From: G963676205 sp964342525
GTDB taxonomy: Bacteria; Campylobacterota; Campylobacteria; Campylobacterales; Arcobacteraceae
Direction of reading: 5' to 3'
DNA: 64,000 nucleotides
Assembly: GCA_964342525.1 (NCBI GenBank)
Contig: CAYFGQ010000001.1
Location: 1-64,000, forward strand
Shown here: in pieces, positions 32,040-41,274 of the stretch
How positions within the stretch are numbered: position 1 is the stretch's first letter
Layout: the number at the start of each line of letters is the position of its first letter
Notes under the pieces: model-generated
Told to the model about the DNA's origin: nothing
The model's database searches: none
What the model saw: the letters and a program-made list of their open reading frames with translations, nothing else
Made by a program: the position numbers and the translations under genes

Positions 32040-34010
32040 ATGTTTAGTCTAAACAAAAAATTAAGATTTATAATCCCTATAGTGGTTTTTTTCATACTTT
32101 TTTTAATCTTTAATCAGCTCTCTGCTACATATGAGAGTAAACTAAAAACACAAGAGAATAAAGTAATCTCTTCAGAACTAAAAGCCCATGCGACATCTAT
32201 CAAAGAGAGTGTAGATAAAAGATTTATCATATTAAATTTATTAAAAAGTTATATTGAAAGAAATATAGATAAAAATGTTGTTTTTGATTTAGATAATAAA
32301 GAGCTTGAGGTTTATGTGAGATCATTATATGATTCTGTAAAAGGGATAAGAGCTTTACAAGTATCACCTAATGGTATACACACTTTTGTATATCCCCTAA
32401 AAAGCAATGAAAAAACCCTAAAAAGAAATCTATTTCATGATAAAAGAACTGCTGTGATAGAGATGCTAAAACTTACACAAAAATCAAAAGATATAATCAC
32501 AAATGCACCATATCATTTAAGACAAGGTGGTTTTGGTTTAGTTGCAAGACAAGCTATTAGAGATGATGGAGAGTTTTGGGGATTTGTAGCGATGGTATTG
32601 GATATGGGGTATATCCTAAATCATACAAGTATCACAAATAAAGAGGATATTTTAAATTTAGCAATATATCAAAATGGTAAGATAATTTTTGGAAATATGG
32701 ATATAGATTATCAAAAAGCACATAAAGTGCCATTTTCTATTGCAAATCAAGATTTAATGCTTATTGCAAATCGTAAGTCTTCATTAAGTTCAACAACCCT
32801 ATTACTTATAAATATATCAATAGTGTTTATCTCTGCACTTAGTGCTTTTATTATATTTATACTTCTTAGTAGACAAAAAAAGCTAGAGAGTTCAGTGATA
32901 CAATCTATGAAAAAACTTGAAGAAAAAAATAAAGAATTAGAAGCCCTAATCCAAGAAGCTCCAAATCCTATCATGCTTTATAATGAAGATGGGGAGGTTT
33001 TAGTAGTAAATAAGATCTGGCTTGAGATCACAAAATATAAATTTGATGAGATAAATACCATAGAGAAGTGGGCTTCAAGCGCATGTGGTACAAAAAATAT
33101 AAACTTTAAAAAACATATTAATACCCTATATAAACTAAATAAAAAGGTTGATGAGGGTGAGTTTATAGTGTATACCAAAAATCATGAAAAAAGAGTTTGG
33201 CAGTTTAGCTCTGTAATATTTGGAACTATAGATGGTAAAAAAACAGTTATATCTTCAGCTATGGATATCACAGAGATAAAAGAGAAGGAAAATATTTTAT
33301 TAAGACAATCCAAAATGGCTTCAATAGGTGAGATGCTTGAAAATATAGCCCATCAATGGAGACAACCTCTCTCTGTAATCTCTACTGCTTCCACTGGTGT
33401 ATTACTAAAACAAGATGTGGGTATTTTAAAAGAAGAAGAATTGAAAATATCAATGAATAGGATAAATCAATCTGCCCAATATCTCTCCTCAACTATAGAT
33501 TACTTTAGGGAGTTTTTACTTGATAAAGGGGATTTAAAAGAGATAAGTATCAAAGCCACTTTACAAAAAACAATAGATATCTTAAGTCCAAAATTAAAAA
33601 ATAGAAATATTGAGATCATAACAGATGTTGAGGATGTGGAGTTTAAATGTATTGAAAATGATCTTATACAGGTTTTTATGATTATGTTATCAAATGCTCA
33701 GGATGCTTTAGAAAAAGTAGAAAATAAAAAACTTATCTTTATAGATATTTATAAAAATGATAAAAATATTATCATCAAAATAAAAGATAGTGCAGGTGGT
33801 ATAGATGAATCTATCATAGAAAAAATATTTGAGCCATATTTTACAACCAAACATAAATCCCAAGGTACAGGTATAGGTTTATATATGACAGAAAATATCG
33901 TTACTAAACATTTAAATGGGATAGTGGAAGTGATAAATACAAAATATGAATATGAAGAGGAACAATATACTGGTGCTCAGTTTATTATGACTTTACCATT
34001 AAAAATTTAG
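32040..34010 (+). CDS. CHASE-PAS sensor histidine kinase (orphan)
   Basis: This 656-aa kinase has TM1 at about residues 9-28 and a CHASE-type extracytoplasmic domain with FVYPLKSNEKTL and NAPYHLRQGGFGLVARQ. TM2 lies near 253-278, a coiled coil and a PAS domain follow (LIQEAPNPIMLYNEDGEVL), then the DHp box ENIAHQWRQPLSVIST. The HATPase_c domain has SNAQDAL, IKDSAGGIDES and GTGIGLYMTEN. CHASE domains sense small molecules such as amino acids, cytokinins or peptides. No response regulator is adjacent. The start has AAAAGGTT upstream. Confidence 0.92.
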   Translation: MFSLNKKLRFIIPIVVFFILFLIFNQLSATYESKLKTQENKVISSELKAHATSIKESVDKRFIILNLLKSYIERNIDKNVVFDLDNKELEVYVRSLYDSVKGIRALQVSPNGIHTFVYPLKSNEKTLKRNLFHDKRTAVIEMLKLTQKSKDIITNAPYHLRQGGFGLVARQAIRDDGEFWGFVAMVLDMGYILNHTSITNKEDILNLAIYQNGKIIFGNMDIDYQKAHKVPFSIANQDLMLIANRKSSLSSTTLLLINISIVFISALSAFIIFILLSRQKKLESSVIQSMKKLEEKNKELEALIQEAPNPIMLYNEDGEVLVVNKIWLEITKYKFDEINTIEKWASSACGTKNINFKKHINTLYKLNKKVDEGEFIVYTKNHEKRVWQFSSVIFGTIDGKKTVISSAMDITEIKEKENILLRQSKMASIGEMLENIAHQWRQPLSVISTASTGVLLKQDVGILKEEELKISMNRINQSAQYLSSTIDYFREFLLDKGDLKEISIKATLQKTIDILSPKLKNRNIEIITDVEDVEFKCIENDLIQVFMIMLSNAQDALEKVENKKLIFIDIYKNDKNIIIKIKDSAGGIDESIIEKIFEPYFTTKHKSQGTGIGLYMTENIVTKHLNGIVEVINTKYEYEEEQYTGAQFIMTLPLKI

Positions 34011-34153
34011 TTTAAATTTTATTTGTTTTAAAAATAACTAAATAATAATTTCAAATTGAATATTCTTTATTAGATTAAGTGATTGTTATGATTTTTAGTT
34101 TTTTCGTCATAAAATATAAATGTTTAATATAAATCATTCCTAAAGGAGTTGAG

Positions 34154-35110
34154 ATGAAAAGAGTACTAATGATTACTGTTGTTTTGGTAGTTGCTGTTTT
34201 CGTATTATTTAATGATACAAAAAAAATTTATAAAGTGGGTGTTTTATCCCATGCAAAAGTGGCTGACTTGTCATTTGAGGGCTTTAAAGATGGATTGAAA
34301 GGTTTTGGTTTTATTGAAAATGAGAATATTATATATTATTATGATGGAGCAACGGGACATGTAAATAAATTGCCACAAGCTTCTAAAAAGATAATGTCAA
34401 AAGAACTTGATCTAATTTTAACTCTAACTACACCTGCTGGTTTACAAGCACAAAAAGATACTTTAACAAATAAAATACCAATTATTTTTGCACCCGCAAG
34501 TAACCCTTTAGGTTCTGGTTTGGTAAAAAGTATAAATGAGCCTGGAGATAATATTACAGGAGTAACTTTTGGCTTGCAAGAAGTTAAAAGGTTAGAGTGG
34601 TTATTAAAAGCTTTGCCCAATGCGAAAAGGATTTATTACCCCTATAATGATAAGGATAAAAGCCCATCAATTACATTAATGCAATTACAAGAGTATATCA
34701 AACATACAGATGTTAAAATTATTACGGAAGTAGTAAAAACAAAAGATGAGATTATAAATTCATTAAGTAATTTGCCAAAAAATATAGATGCTGTATTTAT
34801 TCCCACAGATGCACTAGTATCTTCAAATCTAAAACTATATCTAAAAACATGTGATCCTTTAAAAATACCAATAACTGTACCCCATAAAGGTGGTGTAGTT
34901 CAAGGTGCTTTTATGTCTTATGGTTTTAGTACATATGAGCTAGGAATGCAAGCTTCAAGAATGGCAAAGGAGATATTAAATGGTGAAGTACCTTCAAATA
35001 TACCTGTTGAAAACTCTGAATTTAAACTAAGGTTTAATGCAAAAAGTTTAGAAAAACTTGATATTGAAGTACCTCAAAATATTTTAGTTCAAGCAAATAT
35101 GGTTTATTAG
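34154..35110 (+). CDS. ABC-type substrate-binding protein (PF04392-like) paired with a kinase
   Basis: This 318-aa protein has an N-terminal membrane anchor or signal (MKRVLMITVVLVVAVFVLF) and an ABC_sub_bind fold (YKVGVLSHAKVADLSFEGF, IFAPASNPLGSGLV, DNITGVTFG, AVFIPTDALVSSN). Such proteins bind tryptophan-like or other small ligands. No permease or ATPase gene is nearby. Instead its stop is directly followed by the ATG of a histidine kinase with no spacer. A role as periplasmic co-sensor for that kinase is the simplest reading. The ribosome site is AAAGGAGTTGAG. Confidence 0.88.
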   Translation: MKRVLMITVVLVVAVFVLFNDTKKIYKVGVLSHAKVADLSFEGFKDGLKGFGFIENENIIYYYDGATGHVNKLPQASKKIMSKELDLILTLTTPAGLQAQKDTLTNKIPIIFAPASNPLGSGLVKSINEPGDNITGVTFGLQEVKRLEWLLKALPNAKRIYYPYNDKDKSPSITLMQLQEYIKHTDVKIITEVVKTKDEIINSLSNLPKNIDAVFIPTDALVSSNLKLYLKTCDPLKIPITVPHKGGVVQGAFMSYGFSTYELGMQASRMAKEILNGEVPSNIPVENSEFKLRFNAKSLEKLDIEVPQNILVQANMVY

Positions 35111-37435
35111 ATGATCTCTAGTATAAAAAGGAGATTGATATTATCTCTATTAATGGCGTCTATTTTACCATTGTTTGTTTTTTCCTCTGTTTTATTATAT
35201 AAAGAATATAGAGTTCAAAAACAGCAAACTTTATTGCTTCAACAAGAAAAAGCCATAAGAACTTCTCAACAAATAGAAAACTATTTTTTTAATTTACAAA
35301 AAGATATAAAGTTTTTATTTAGTATTACTCCTTTTTTATTTACTGATATAGAAAAACAAAGAAATTACTTTTCCAAATTAATTTTAAAACAAAATCAATT
35401 TGATCGTTTGAGCTTAACAAATGAAAAAGGTGAAGAGATTTTTTATTCTGATAGATTAAGTCCTTATATTAAATCAAAGACAATAAAATATCCTAATCTT
35501 ACATTAACAAACAGTGCATTAAAGAATAAAAAGATAAGTTACGGTGAGATTTATTTTCATGAAAAAAATTTTGAGCCTCTTATAGATGTAGTATTTCCTA
35601 TTCAAGAGCTAAAAAGTCAAAAGATAAAAGGTTTTCTTGTGGCAAAAATACGCTTTAAAAATGTTTGGGATATATTATCTTCAATAACACTTCAAGAAAC
35701 AGAAGAGATATTTGTAATAGATTCTAAGGGTTTGATTATTGCCCATAAAAATCCTTCAATGGTAATCAAAAAAGAAAAGATATCTAATTTTAAACAAAAT
35801 GGATTTACTCAAAATCTAAATCAAGAGTATATTTTACAAAGTATAAATAATTTTAAACTAGGTAATAGAATGTTTAGTGTTATTGTACAACAAAATATTA
35901 AAGAAGCTTTATCTTTATCTTTGAATACATTTATTCTTGCTATAGTATTAATGATATCTTTATTAGTATTTATTATTATTGTAATTAGGTATATTAACAG
36001 TAGTATCATCAAACCAATTACAGAGTTATCTGATGTTGCAATATCAATTTCAAAGGGAGATTTTGAACAAAAAGCTTTAGTATATGGAACAGATGAATTA
36101 TCTGTTTTGGCTAAAACTTTTAATAAAATGACAAGTAAAATTGATAAGATATTACATAATCTAAAACATGAAATTCAACTAAAAACAAAAATCCAAAATA
36201 ATTTAGAACTTAGTGAAAAAAGGCTACAAGAGATTTTAGATAATGCCGAAGCCATAATTTATTTAAAGGATATAAATGGAAATTATCTAATTGTAAATAA
36301 AGAATTTTCAAAATTACTTAAAACTCAAAAGGAAGATATTGTAAATAAACACTGTTCAAATTTTTTTAGTGGTGAAAATTTAGATCGTATATTAAATATG
36401 GATAAAAGAATAATTGAAACAAAAAAGAATATAAGTTCAGAAGATTCTTTAGTAACAGAGGATGGAGAAAAAATATTTTTATCAAATCGTTTTCCTATAT
36501 TTGATAAAACAGGCAAAGTAATAAATATTGCTGGGGTTTCAACGAATATTACCCATATTAAAAATATTCAAAAACAATTAGAAGACTTTAATAAAAATCT
36601 TGAAAAAAAAGTTGAAGATAAAACAAATAGTTTAAAAATATCCAATCAAGAATTGGAAAAAACAATCCAAGAACTAAAAAAAACACAAGAACAACTTATT
36701 TTCTCTGAAAAAATGGCTTCTTTGGGTTCTTTGGTTGCTGGAGTTTCTCATGAAATAAATACACCCTTAGGAATTGCACTAACAGGAATAAGCTATTTTG
36801 ATGATATTAATAAAAATCTAAAAAAGCTTTATGAAAGTGATACGTTAAGTCAAAATGAATTTGAAGAGTATCTAAGTACTTCATCATCTATTTCATCTCA
36901 GGTTTTATCAAATATTACAAGAGCTGCAAATTTGATTAAAGCATTTAAAGAGGTATCTACTGATCAAACAACAGAAGAGAAAAGGGAATTTAATTTAAAA
37001 GAGTACACCGATGATTTAATTCTATCCCTTGATAATCAACTAAAAAAAACAAAAGTAAAAATTAAAAATAATATCCCCTCCCGTATAAGTATCAATAGTT
37101 TTCCTGGTTTTTATGGTCAGATTATTACAAATCTAATTTTAAACTCTCTTATTCATGCATATGAAAAAGATGATGAGGGGCTTATTAGTATTTCTCTTCG
37201 TGAAGAACAGGAGTTATTAATATTCAATTATAAAGATAATGGAAAAGGTATTAAAGAGAAAGATTTACCTCATATTTTTGAGCCTTTTTTCACCACAAAT
37301 CGTGGTTTAGGAGGAACAGGATTGGGTTTAAATATTATTTATAATATTATTAGAAAACATTTTAATGGTAAAATCACTTGTATAAGTAAACCTAATCAAG
37401 GGGTTAACTTTGAAATTACTTTTCCTAAAGATTAA
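35111..37435 (+). CDS. dCache-HAMP-PAS sensor histidine kinase (orphan)
   Basis: This 774-aa kinase has TM1 at about 10-28, and a large periplasmic dCache-like domain (about 35-270) ends with EIFVIDSKGLIIAHKNPSMV and later TM2 (272-295). HAMP (SIIKPITELSDVAISISKGD), a PAS domain (LDNAEAIIYLKDINGNYL), a coiled coil and the DHp helix with SLVAGVSHEINTPLG follow. The HATPase_c domain contains LNSLIHAYE, YKDNGKGIKEK and GGTGLGLNII. It begins right after the binding-protein stop, so the pair is coupled. No receiver is present. Confidence 0.92.
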   Translation: MISSIKRRLILSLLMASILPLFVFSSVLLYKEYRVQKQQTLLLQQEKAIRTSQQIENYFFNLQKDIKFLFSITPFLFTDIEKQRNYFSKLILKQNQFDRLSLTNEKGEEIFYSDRLSPYIKSKTIKYPNLTLTNSALKNKKISYGEIYFHEKNFEPLIDVVFPIQELKSQKIKGFLVAKIRFKNVWDILSSITLQETEEIFVIDSKGLIIAHKNPSMVIKKEKISNFKQNGFTQNLNQEYILQSINNFKLGNRMFSVIVQQNIKEALSLSLNTFILAIVLMISLLVFIIIVIRYINSSIIKPITELSDVAISISKGDFEQKALVYGTDELSVLAKTFNKMTSKIDKILHNLKHEIQLKTKIQNNLELSEKRLQEILDNAEAIIYLKDINGNYLIVNKEFSKLLKTQKEDIVNKHCSNFFSGENLDRILNMDKRIIETKKNISSEDSLVTEDGEKIFLSNRFPIFDKTGKVINIAGVSTNITHIKNIQKQLEDFNKNLEKKVEDKTNSLKISNQELEKTIQELKKTQEQLIFSEKMASLGSLVAGVSHEINTPLGIALTGISYFDDINKNLKKLYESDTLSQNEFEEYLSTSSSISSQVLSNITRAANLIKAFKEVSTDQTTEEKREFNLKEYTDDLILSLDNQLKKTKVKIKNNIPSRISINSFPGFYGQIITNLILNSLIHAYEKDDEGLISISLREEQELLIFNYKDNGKGIKEKDLPHIFEPFFTTNRGLGGTGLGLNIIYNIIRKHFNGKITCISKPNQGVNFEITFPKD

Positions 37436-37474
37436 TTTAATAATAGGTATATTTAGAAAGTAAAAAATCTAAAG

Positions 37475-37504
37475 TGTTTGGTATGTAAAAATACATACCA
37501 AACA
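37475..37504. terminator. strong bidirectional terminator
   Basis: TGTTTGGTATGTA-AAAA-TACATACCAAACA, perfect 13-bp stem with tetraloop, between the convergent kinase and HupE-operon genes. Confidence 0.85.
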
Positions 37505-37515
37505 ATAAAGAGAAT

Positions 37516-37842
37516 TTAATCCCCTTTATAATTAGCACCTTTCATTTTTCCATATGTACTAAGATAGATATAAAGTGTTTGTTTTGATGTGTCTTCTATT
37601 TGTTTATTGTTAAATCCAATAACCCATTCTTTTGAGAAGACACCTTGTTTTTTCATACTTACTCTTTTAGCCTCTTTCCAACTAGTATCAAGCTTTCCAT
37701 TATCAACTAGTCTTACTAATTCTCTTTTAGCATTGCTTTTGATTGTTGTTTGACTTACGCTATGTGAGTGACCTGAGCCTGCAAATAGTGACGAAACTGA
37801 TAGTAGCAGAGCTACTAAAACGATGTTTAATGATTTAATCAT
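37516..37842 (-). CDS. DUF6488-like periplasmic protein
   Basis: This 108-aa protein has a signal peptide (MIKSLNIVLVALLLSVSSLF) and a mature start AGSGHSHSVSQTT, containing an HSH metal-ligand-like motif. The rest (WKEAKRVSMKKQGVF, EWVIGFNN, LYIYLSTYGKMKGANY) matches small DUF6488 proteins found with HupE-type genes. The function is unknown; periplasmic metal delivery is plausible. It is the last gene of the DUF3147/His-rich/HupE operon, 32 bp after hupE. Confidence 0.72.
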   Translation of the reverse strand: MIKSLNIVLVALLLSVSSLFAGSGHSHSVSQTTIKSNAKRELVRLVDNGKLDTSWKEAKRVSMKKQGVFSKEWVIGFNNKQIEDTSKQTLYIYLSTYGKMKGANYKGD

Positions 37843-37874
37843 TTGTTTTCCTTTTTATTAAGTTTAGTTTGAAA

Positions 37875-38645
37875 TTAGTTTAATTCAAATCTTTTCATTT
37901 TTTCTATTTCTATATCCTCATGGATATGACCGTGTGTTTTTTTATCAAACCAATTCTCCTCAGGAGATGTTTGGTGTAGATAACCGTGTAGTTGCATAAG
38001 AAGTAGTAAGAAACCTAAGAACATTAAAAAGTGGTTAGCTATCTTGCTATATCTTTCAAAGGCATCTAGTTTTCTAAGTCCTGTAAGAACTACAAGCATA
38101 CCCATAAGTGCTAGGATTTGTCCTAATTCAACTCCTATATTAAAAGATACGATTCTTAGAAGCATATCTGTGCTTTGTTCACCAAGAGGTAGTTGTTGTA
38201 ATCTAGTGGATAAACCAAACCCATGGATAAGCCCAAAGATAAGAACCATAGCTAGGATATTTGGTGATTTTTTCATACCAAAGTAGCTTTGGAATCCTTT
38301 ATTGTTATCAAATGCCTTATAGATAACACTGATAGCAATAACCGCATCAATTAGATAGTAGTTTGCTTTTATACCCATAAAGGTAGCAAAGATTAGTGTG
38401 ATAGAGTGGCCTATAGTAAATATAGTCACAAATTTTACGATATCTTTTGTATTTGTTAGAAAAAATATCACACCAAATAAAAATAATAAGTGATCATATC
38501 CACTTAACATATGTGTGGCACCAAGCCAGATGTATTGGAGATTTCCTCCATTTAACATAGCTGCTTTATCTGCTTCAGAAATACCGTGAGCAAAAGCAGT
38601 TGATCCTAGAAGCACTATGGCTGCTAGTATAAAAATATTTTTCAT
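37875..38645 (-). CDS. HupE/UreJ family membrane protein
   Basis: This 256-aa protein has a signal-like first segment and AHGISEADK after it. It has about seven further helices, with the HupE landmarks LGATHMLSGYDHLLFLFGVIFF, FTIGHSITLI and FGLIHGFGLS. Histidines and acidic residues in these helices form a metal path. HupE proteins move nickel or other divalent metals. The C-terminal tail is His-rich (THGHIHEDIE). It is the third gene of an operon preceded by a putative response-regulator site. No urease or hydrogenase gene lies in the window. Confidence 0.85.
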   Translation of the reverse strand: MKNIFILAAIVLLGSTAFAHGISEADKAAMLNGGNLQYIWLGATHMLSGYDHLLFLFGVIFFLTNTKDIVKFVTIFTIGHSITLIFATFMGIKANYYLIDAVIAISVIYKAFDNNKGFQSYFGMKKSPNILAMVLIFGLIHGFGLSTRLQQLPLGEQSTDMLLRIVSFNIGVELGQILALMGMLVVLTGLRKLDAFERYSKIANHFLMFLGFLLLLMQLHGYLHQTSPEENWFDKKTHGHIHEDIEIEKMKRFELN

Positions 38646-38693
38646 TATAGTTTGTCCTTTTGTATTTTAGAAAATTTTATTGTGAGAGAAGGA

Positions 38694-38969
38694 TCAACTT
38701 ATTGGTGGTCGAAAGATGCCATCATTTATGTGGTTTGGAGAGTATTTTTTTAACTCAAAAAAGCTTATTTTTTTTTCATATATTTTTTGATGATTCTCTT
38801 TTGTATTGAAATACTCCATAAAACTTTTATCACTATGAATATGCTCATGGGAATGAAGGGCACTTTGATTGTGTGTATGGGTATGAGAGTGTATATTTAT
38901 CTCACTTGATTTTAGGGTATTAAAGGAGAAAAATGAAACTACAATCAATGATAAAAATAAAAATCTCAT
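38694..38969 (-). CDS. small His-rich secreted protein
   Basis: This 91-aa protein has a signal peptide (MRFLFLSLIVVSFFSFNTL). The mature segment contains HSHTHTHNQSALHSHEHIH, i.e. about eight histidines alternating with other residues, a clear divalent-metal binding stretch. The C-terminal part (FFELKKYSPNHINDGIFRPP) resembles the tails of uncharacterised proteins that accompany HupE. I do not recognise a named family. It lies between DUF3147 and hupE genes, with 1 bp to the former, and so is a probable periplasmic metal buffer for HupE. Confidence 0.7.
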   Translation of the reverse strand: MRFLFLSLIVVSFFSFNTLKSSEINIHSHTHTHNQSALHSHEHIHSDKSFMEYFNTKENHQKIYEKKISFFELKKYSPNHINDGIFRPPIS

Positions 38970-38970
38970 A

Positions 38971-39318
38971 CTAAATCTCTATACCAATATATTGTAATAT
39001 TGTTATCATAAGGTAGTATGATACTATTGTTAAAACAATTGCTATAAATAAACTACCATAAAAACTAAACCCATAATTTAAAAATACAGGTAGGGCGATA
39101 AAAAGTACAAGTGATGGTATCACTAGCCAAAATATTCCATAGGAAAGTCTACTAATCTCTTCTACATCTTTAGTATCAATATATAACCAAATAAAAGCCA
39201 AAATAGATACAAGTGGTAGTGAAGCAAGTATTGATGCGATAAGAGTATTTTTTTTAGATAGTTCACTAATAGCTACAATTAATATAGCAGATATAACCAC
39301 TTTTAGTAGATAATACAT
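38971..39318 (-). CDS. DUF3147 family membrane protein
   Basis: This 115-aa protein of four helices has a family-like start MYYLLKVVISAILIVAISEL, followed by SLPLVSILAFIWLYIDTKD and YGIFWLVIPSLVLFIALP. It is a well-conserved but uncharacterised DUF3147 type. It is the first gene of the metal operon. An 18-bp direct repeat identical to one upstream of the cytochrome c/response regulator operon lies 61-78 bp before its start, suggesting activation by the OmpR-type regulator at 40610-41263. Confidence 0.8.
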   Translation of the reverse strand: MYYLLKVVISAILIVAISELSKKNTLIASILASLPLVSILAFIWLYIDTKDVEEISRLSYGIFWLVIPSLVLFIALPVFLNYGFSFYGSLFIAIVLTIVSYYLMITILQYIGIEI

Positions 39319-39378
39319 TTATTTCCTAGTTAAGTTTTGAAAATTATAACTTTCAAAACTAACTTTTTATAAAGCAAA

Positions 39379-39396
39379 GGTAAATAAAGGTAAATA
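39379..39396. promoter_or_regulatory. response-regulator site upstream of the HupE operon
   Basis: GGTAAATAAAGGTAAATA, two GGTAAATA half-sites with a 10-bp period, 61-78 bp before the DUF3147 start. It is identical to the site at 41800-41817. Confidence 0.7.
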
Positions 39397-39402
39397 AATT
39401 AT

Positions 39403-40617
39403 TTAGCAGATTTTTAAGAGTACTTTTTTATTTTGAGTATCATAGTTGTAGATAAGTTTATAGTTGTGTAGATGAATGATATTTTTGATAATAAACAAAC
39501 CAAAACCATATCCTGTGGAGCTTTTATGTCTTTTATTTTTATCTATTTTCCATTTTTTAATATCTTGTGAAATATCAACAGGGAGTGGATCACCTATATT
39601 TTCAAAAAGGATTCCCTCTTTTGTGGTTATTATCACTTTTTTATCAGTAGAGTATTTGACAGCATTATCTAAAAGGTTTTTGATACATAAAGTCCAAAAC
39701 TCTTTATCTCCCTTTAGTTTTGTATCTTCTTTGATATCTAAAATTATATTTTCATCTTTTATGTGGGCTCTATTTTTAGCAAGATCTAAAATATCTAAAA
39801 AATCATGCTCAATGTTTTCTATCTTATTTTGATAGGTGATAAGGGTCTCAATTTGGGAGAACTCTTCTAGTTCTTCATTTATCCCATTTAGGATATCTTG
39901 TAGTTTTTCATGGGTTTTTGCTGATGGTTCTTGTTTTAGATAAAACATCCCTTTTGCTAAGGGCATTTTCATCTCATGCATAAATATTTTATTGAACATC
40001 TCTTTTGTATCAAGCATGTAATCAATTTTAGAGATAGAATTATTGTATGAGTTTATGATCTGTTTTATCTCATCATAATTTGAATTTATCTCTATGGGAG
40101 TACGATCCCCTTTTTGTAAATTTTTTAGTTTATCTGCTAGGGATTTTAAAGGATTTAGTGAACTTGTAAGTTTTAGATATAAAAAAATTTGAGAGATCAA
40201 AAATAGCATAAATACGATATGGATAAGTACTATTGCTTTATCTTTTTGTGTATCTATTAAATATATCTCGCCATTTGTATTATAAAGGTGGAGGATATTT
40301 TTATCATCTATATTTAAAAGTTTAAATCCCTTTTTTTTATTACCTTTTTCAAATTGTATTTCATAGTTTTTATTTAGTTTCTTATGATAAATCTCCATAC
40401 CATATGGTTTTAGATATTGATTGGTGATAGGGGTTTTATCAAATAAAAGTACTTGGGTAGTTGTTGCTGTATTATAATATCTTGAAATATTGTGTTCTTC
40501 TTCTTGGTGGCGTTGTTCTAGGTAGAAAAATATCCAAAGGGCAAGTATAAATGTAAAAGATAAGAAAAATAAAAAGTTTGTCTGAATCACTAGGGAGTTT
40601 TTGATCTTACTAAACAA
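39403..40617 (-). CDS. sensor histidine kinase
   Basis: This 404-aa kinase has TM1 at about 13-33, a small periplasmic sensor of about 95 residues, and TM2 at about 128-150. A short HAMP-like linker leads to a DHp helix with IFMHEMKMPLAKGM (H214). The HATPase_c domain has LCIKNLLDNAVKYS and GYGFGLFIIKN. The class resembles the ArsS-type acid or metal kinases of Campylobacterota. It overlaps the upstream response regulator gene by 8 bp and is its cognate kinase. Confidence 0.92.
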   Translation of the reverse strand: MFSKIKNSLVIQTNFLFFLSFTFILALWIFFYLEQRHQEEEHNISRYYNTATTTQVLLFDKTPITNQYLKPYGMEIYHKKLNKNYEIQFEKGNKKKGFKLLNIDDKNILHLYNTNGEIYLIDTQKDKAIVLIHIVFMLFLISQIFLYLKLTSSLNPLKSLADKLKNLQKGDRTPIEINSNYDEIKQIINSYNNSISKIDYMLDTKEMFNKIFMHEMKMPLAKGMFYLKQEPSAKTHEKLQDILNGINEELEEFSQIETLITYQNKIENIEHDFLDILDLAKNRAHIKDENIILDIKEDTKLKGDKEFWTLCIKNLLDNAVKYSTDKKVIITTKEGILFENIGDPLPVDISQDIKKWKIDKNKRHKSSTGYGFGLFIIKNIIHLHNYKLIYNYDTQNKKVLLKIC

Positions 40618-41263
40618 CTCTATAACCTCTACCTCTGATAGCTATGATATGTTTTTCATCGCTATATTTCTTTATTTTTTGTCTTACTTTGGAGATGATC
40701 ATTTCTAAGGATTTTCCATCACTTGATTCTATAGAAGGGGATGAATATAAAATCTGCTCTTTTGACACTACATTTCCATCATTTTTAACTATTTCACGAA
40801 ATACTTCATATTCTGCATTTGTAAGATATAAAGGATTTCCTTTAAATATCACATCCATAGTTTTTTCATCTATGATAAAGTTTTTTTCCTCTTTTTGATT
40901 TATAGTTTTTGTACGTCTTAAAAGACTTATGATTCTTGCATATAATTCATCAGGATCATAGGGTTTTGGAAGATAATCATCCGCACCAATCTGAAGTCCA
41001 CTTACTTTATCTGATACACTTCCCCTAGCACTTGAGATGATGATTGGGATATCACTTTTAGCTCTTATCTCTTTACATAACTCAAGCCCATCAATTCCCG
41101 GTAAACCTAAATCTAAAAGGATAAGATCATAAGATGAAAAATTAAGAACTAAAGCTTTAAAAGGATCATCATAATTTTCAACTTCCAAACTACGAGAAGC
41201 TAAAAAATCAATAATAAGTTCAGCAAATTCAAGATCATCTTCTATTAAGAGTATTTTTCCCAA
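40610..41263 (-). CDS. OmpR/PhoB family response regulator
   Basis: This 217-aa regulator has a receiver domain with acidic pair E8-D9-D10, phospho-acceptor D51 (LILLDLGLPG) and K100 (LPKPYDPDEL). The OmpR winged helix follows (LTNAEYEVFREIVKNDGNVVS, then ...IAIRGRGYRVV). It lies between a c-type cytochrome gene (11-bp gap) and its kinase. Identical direct repeats GGTAAATAAAGGTAAATA occur at matching distance upstream of this operon and of the HupE operon, the probable targets. It is the only complete response regulator in the window. Confidence 0.93.
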   Translation of the reverse strand: MGKILLIEDDLEFAELIIDFLASRSLEVENYDDPFKALVLNFSSYDLILLDLGLPGIDGLELCKEIRAKSDIPIIISSARGSVSDKVSGLQIGADDYLPKPYDPDELYARIISLLRRTKTINQKEEKNFIIDEKTMDVIFKGNPLYLTNAEYEVFREIVKNDGNVVSKEQILYSSPSIESSDGKSLEMIISKVRQKIKKYSDEKHIIAIRGRGYRVV

Positions 41264-41274
41264 TCTTTTTCCTT

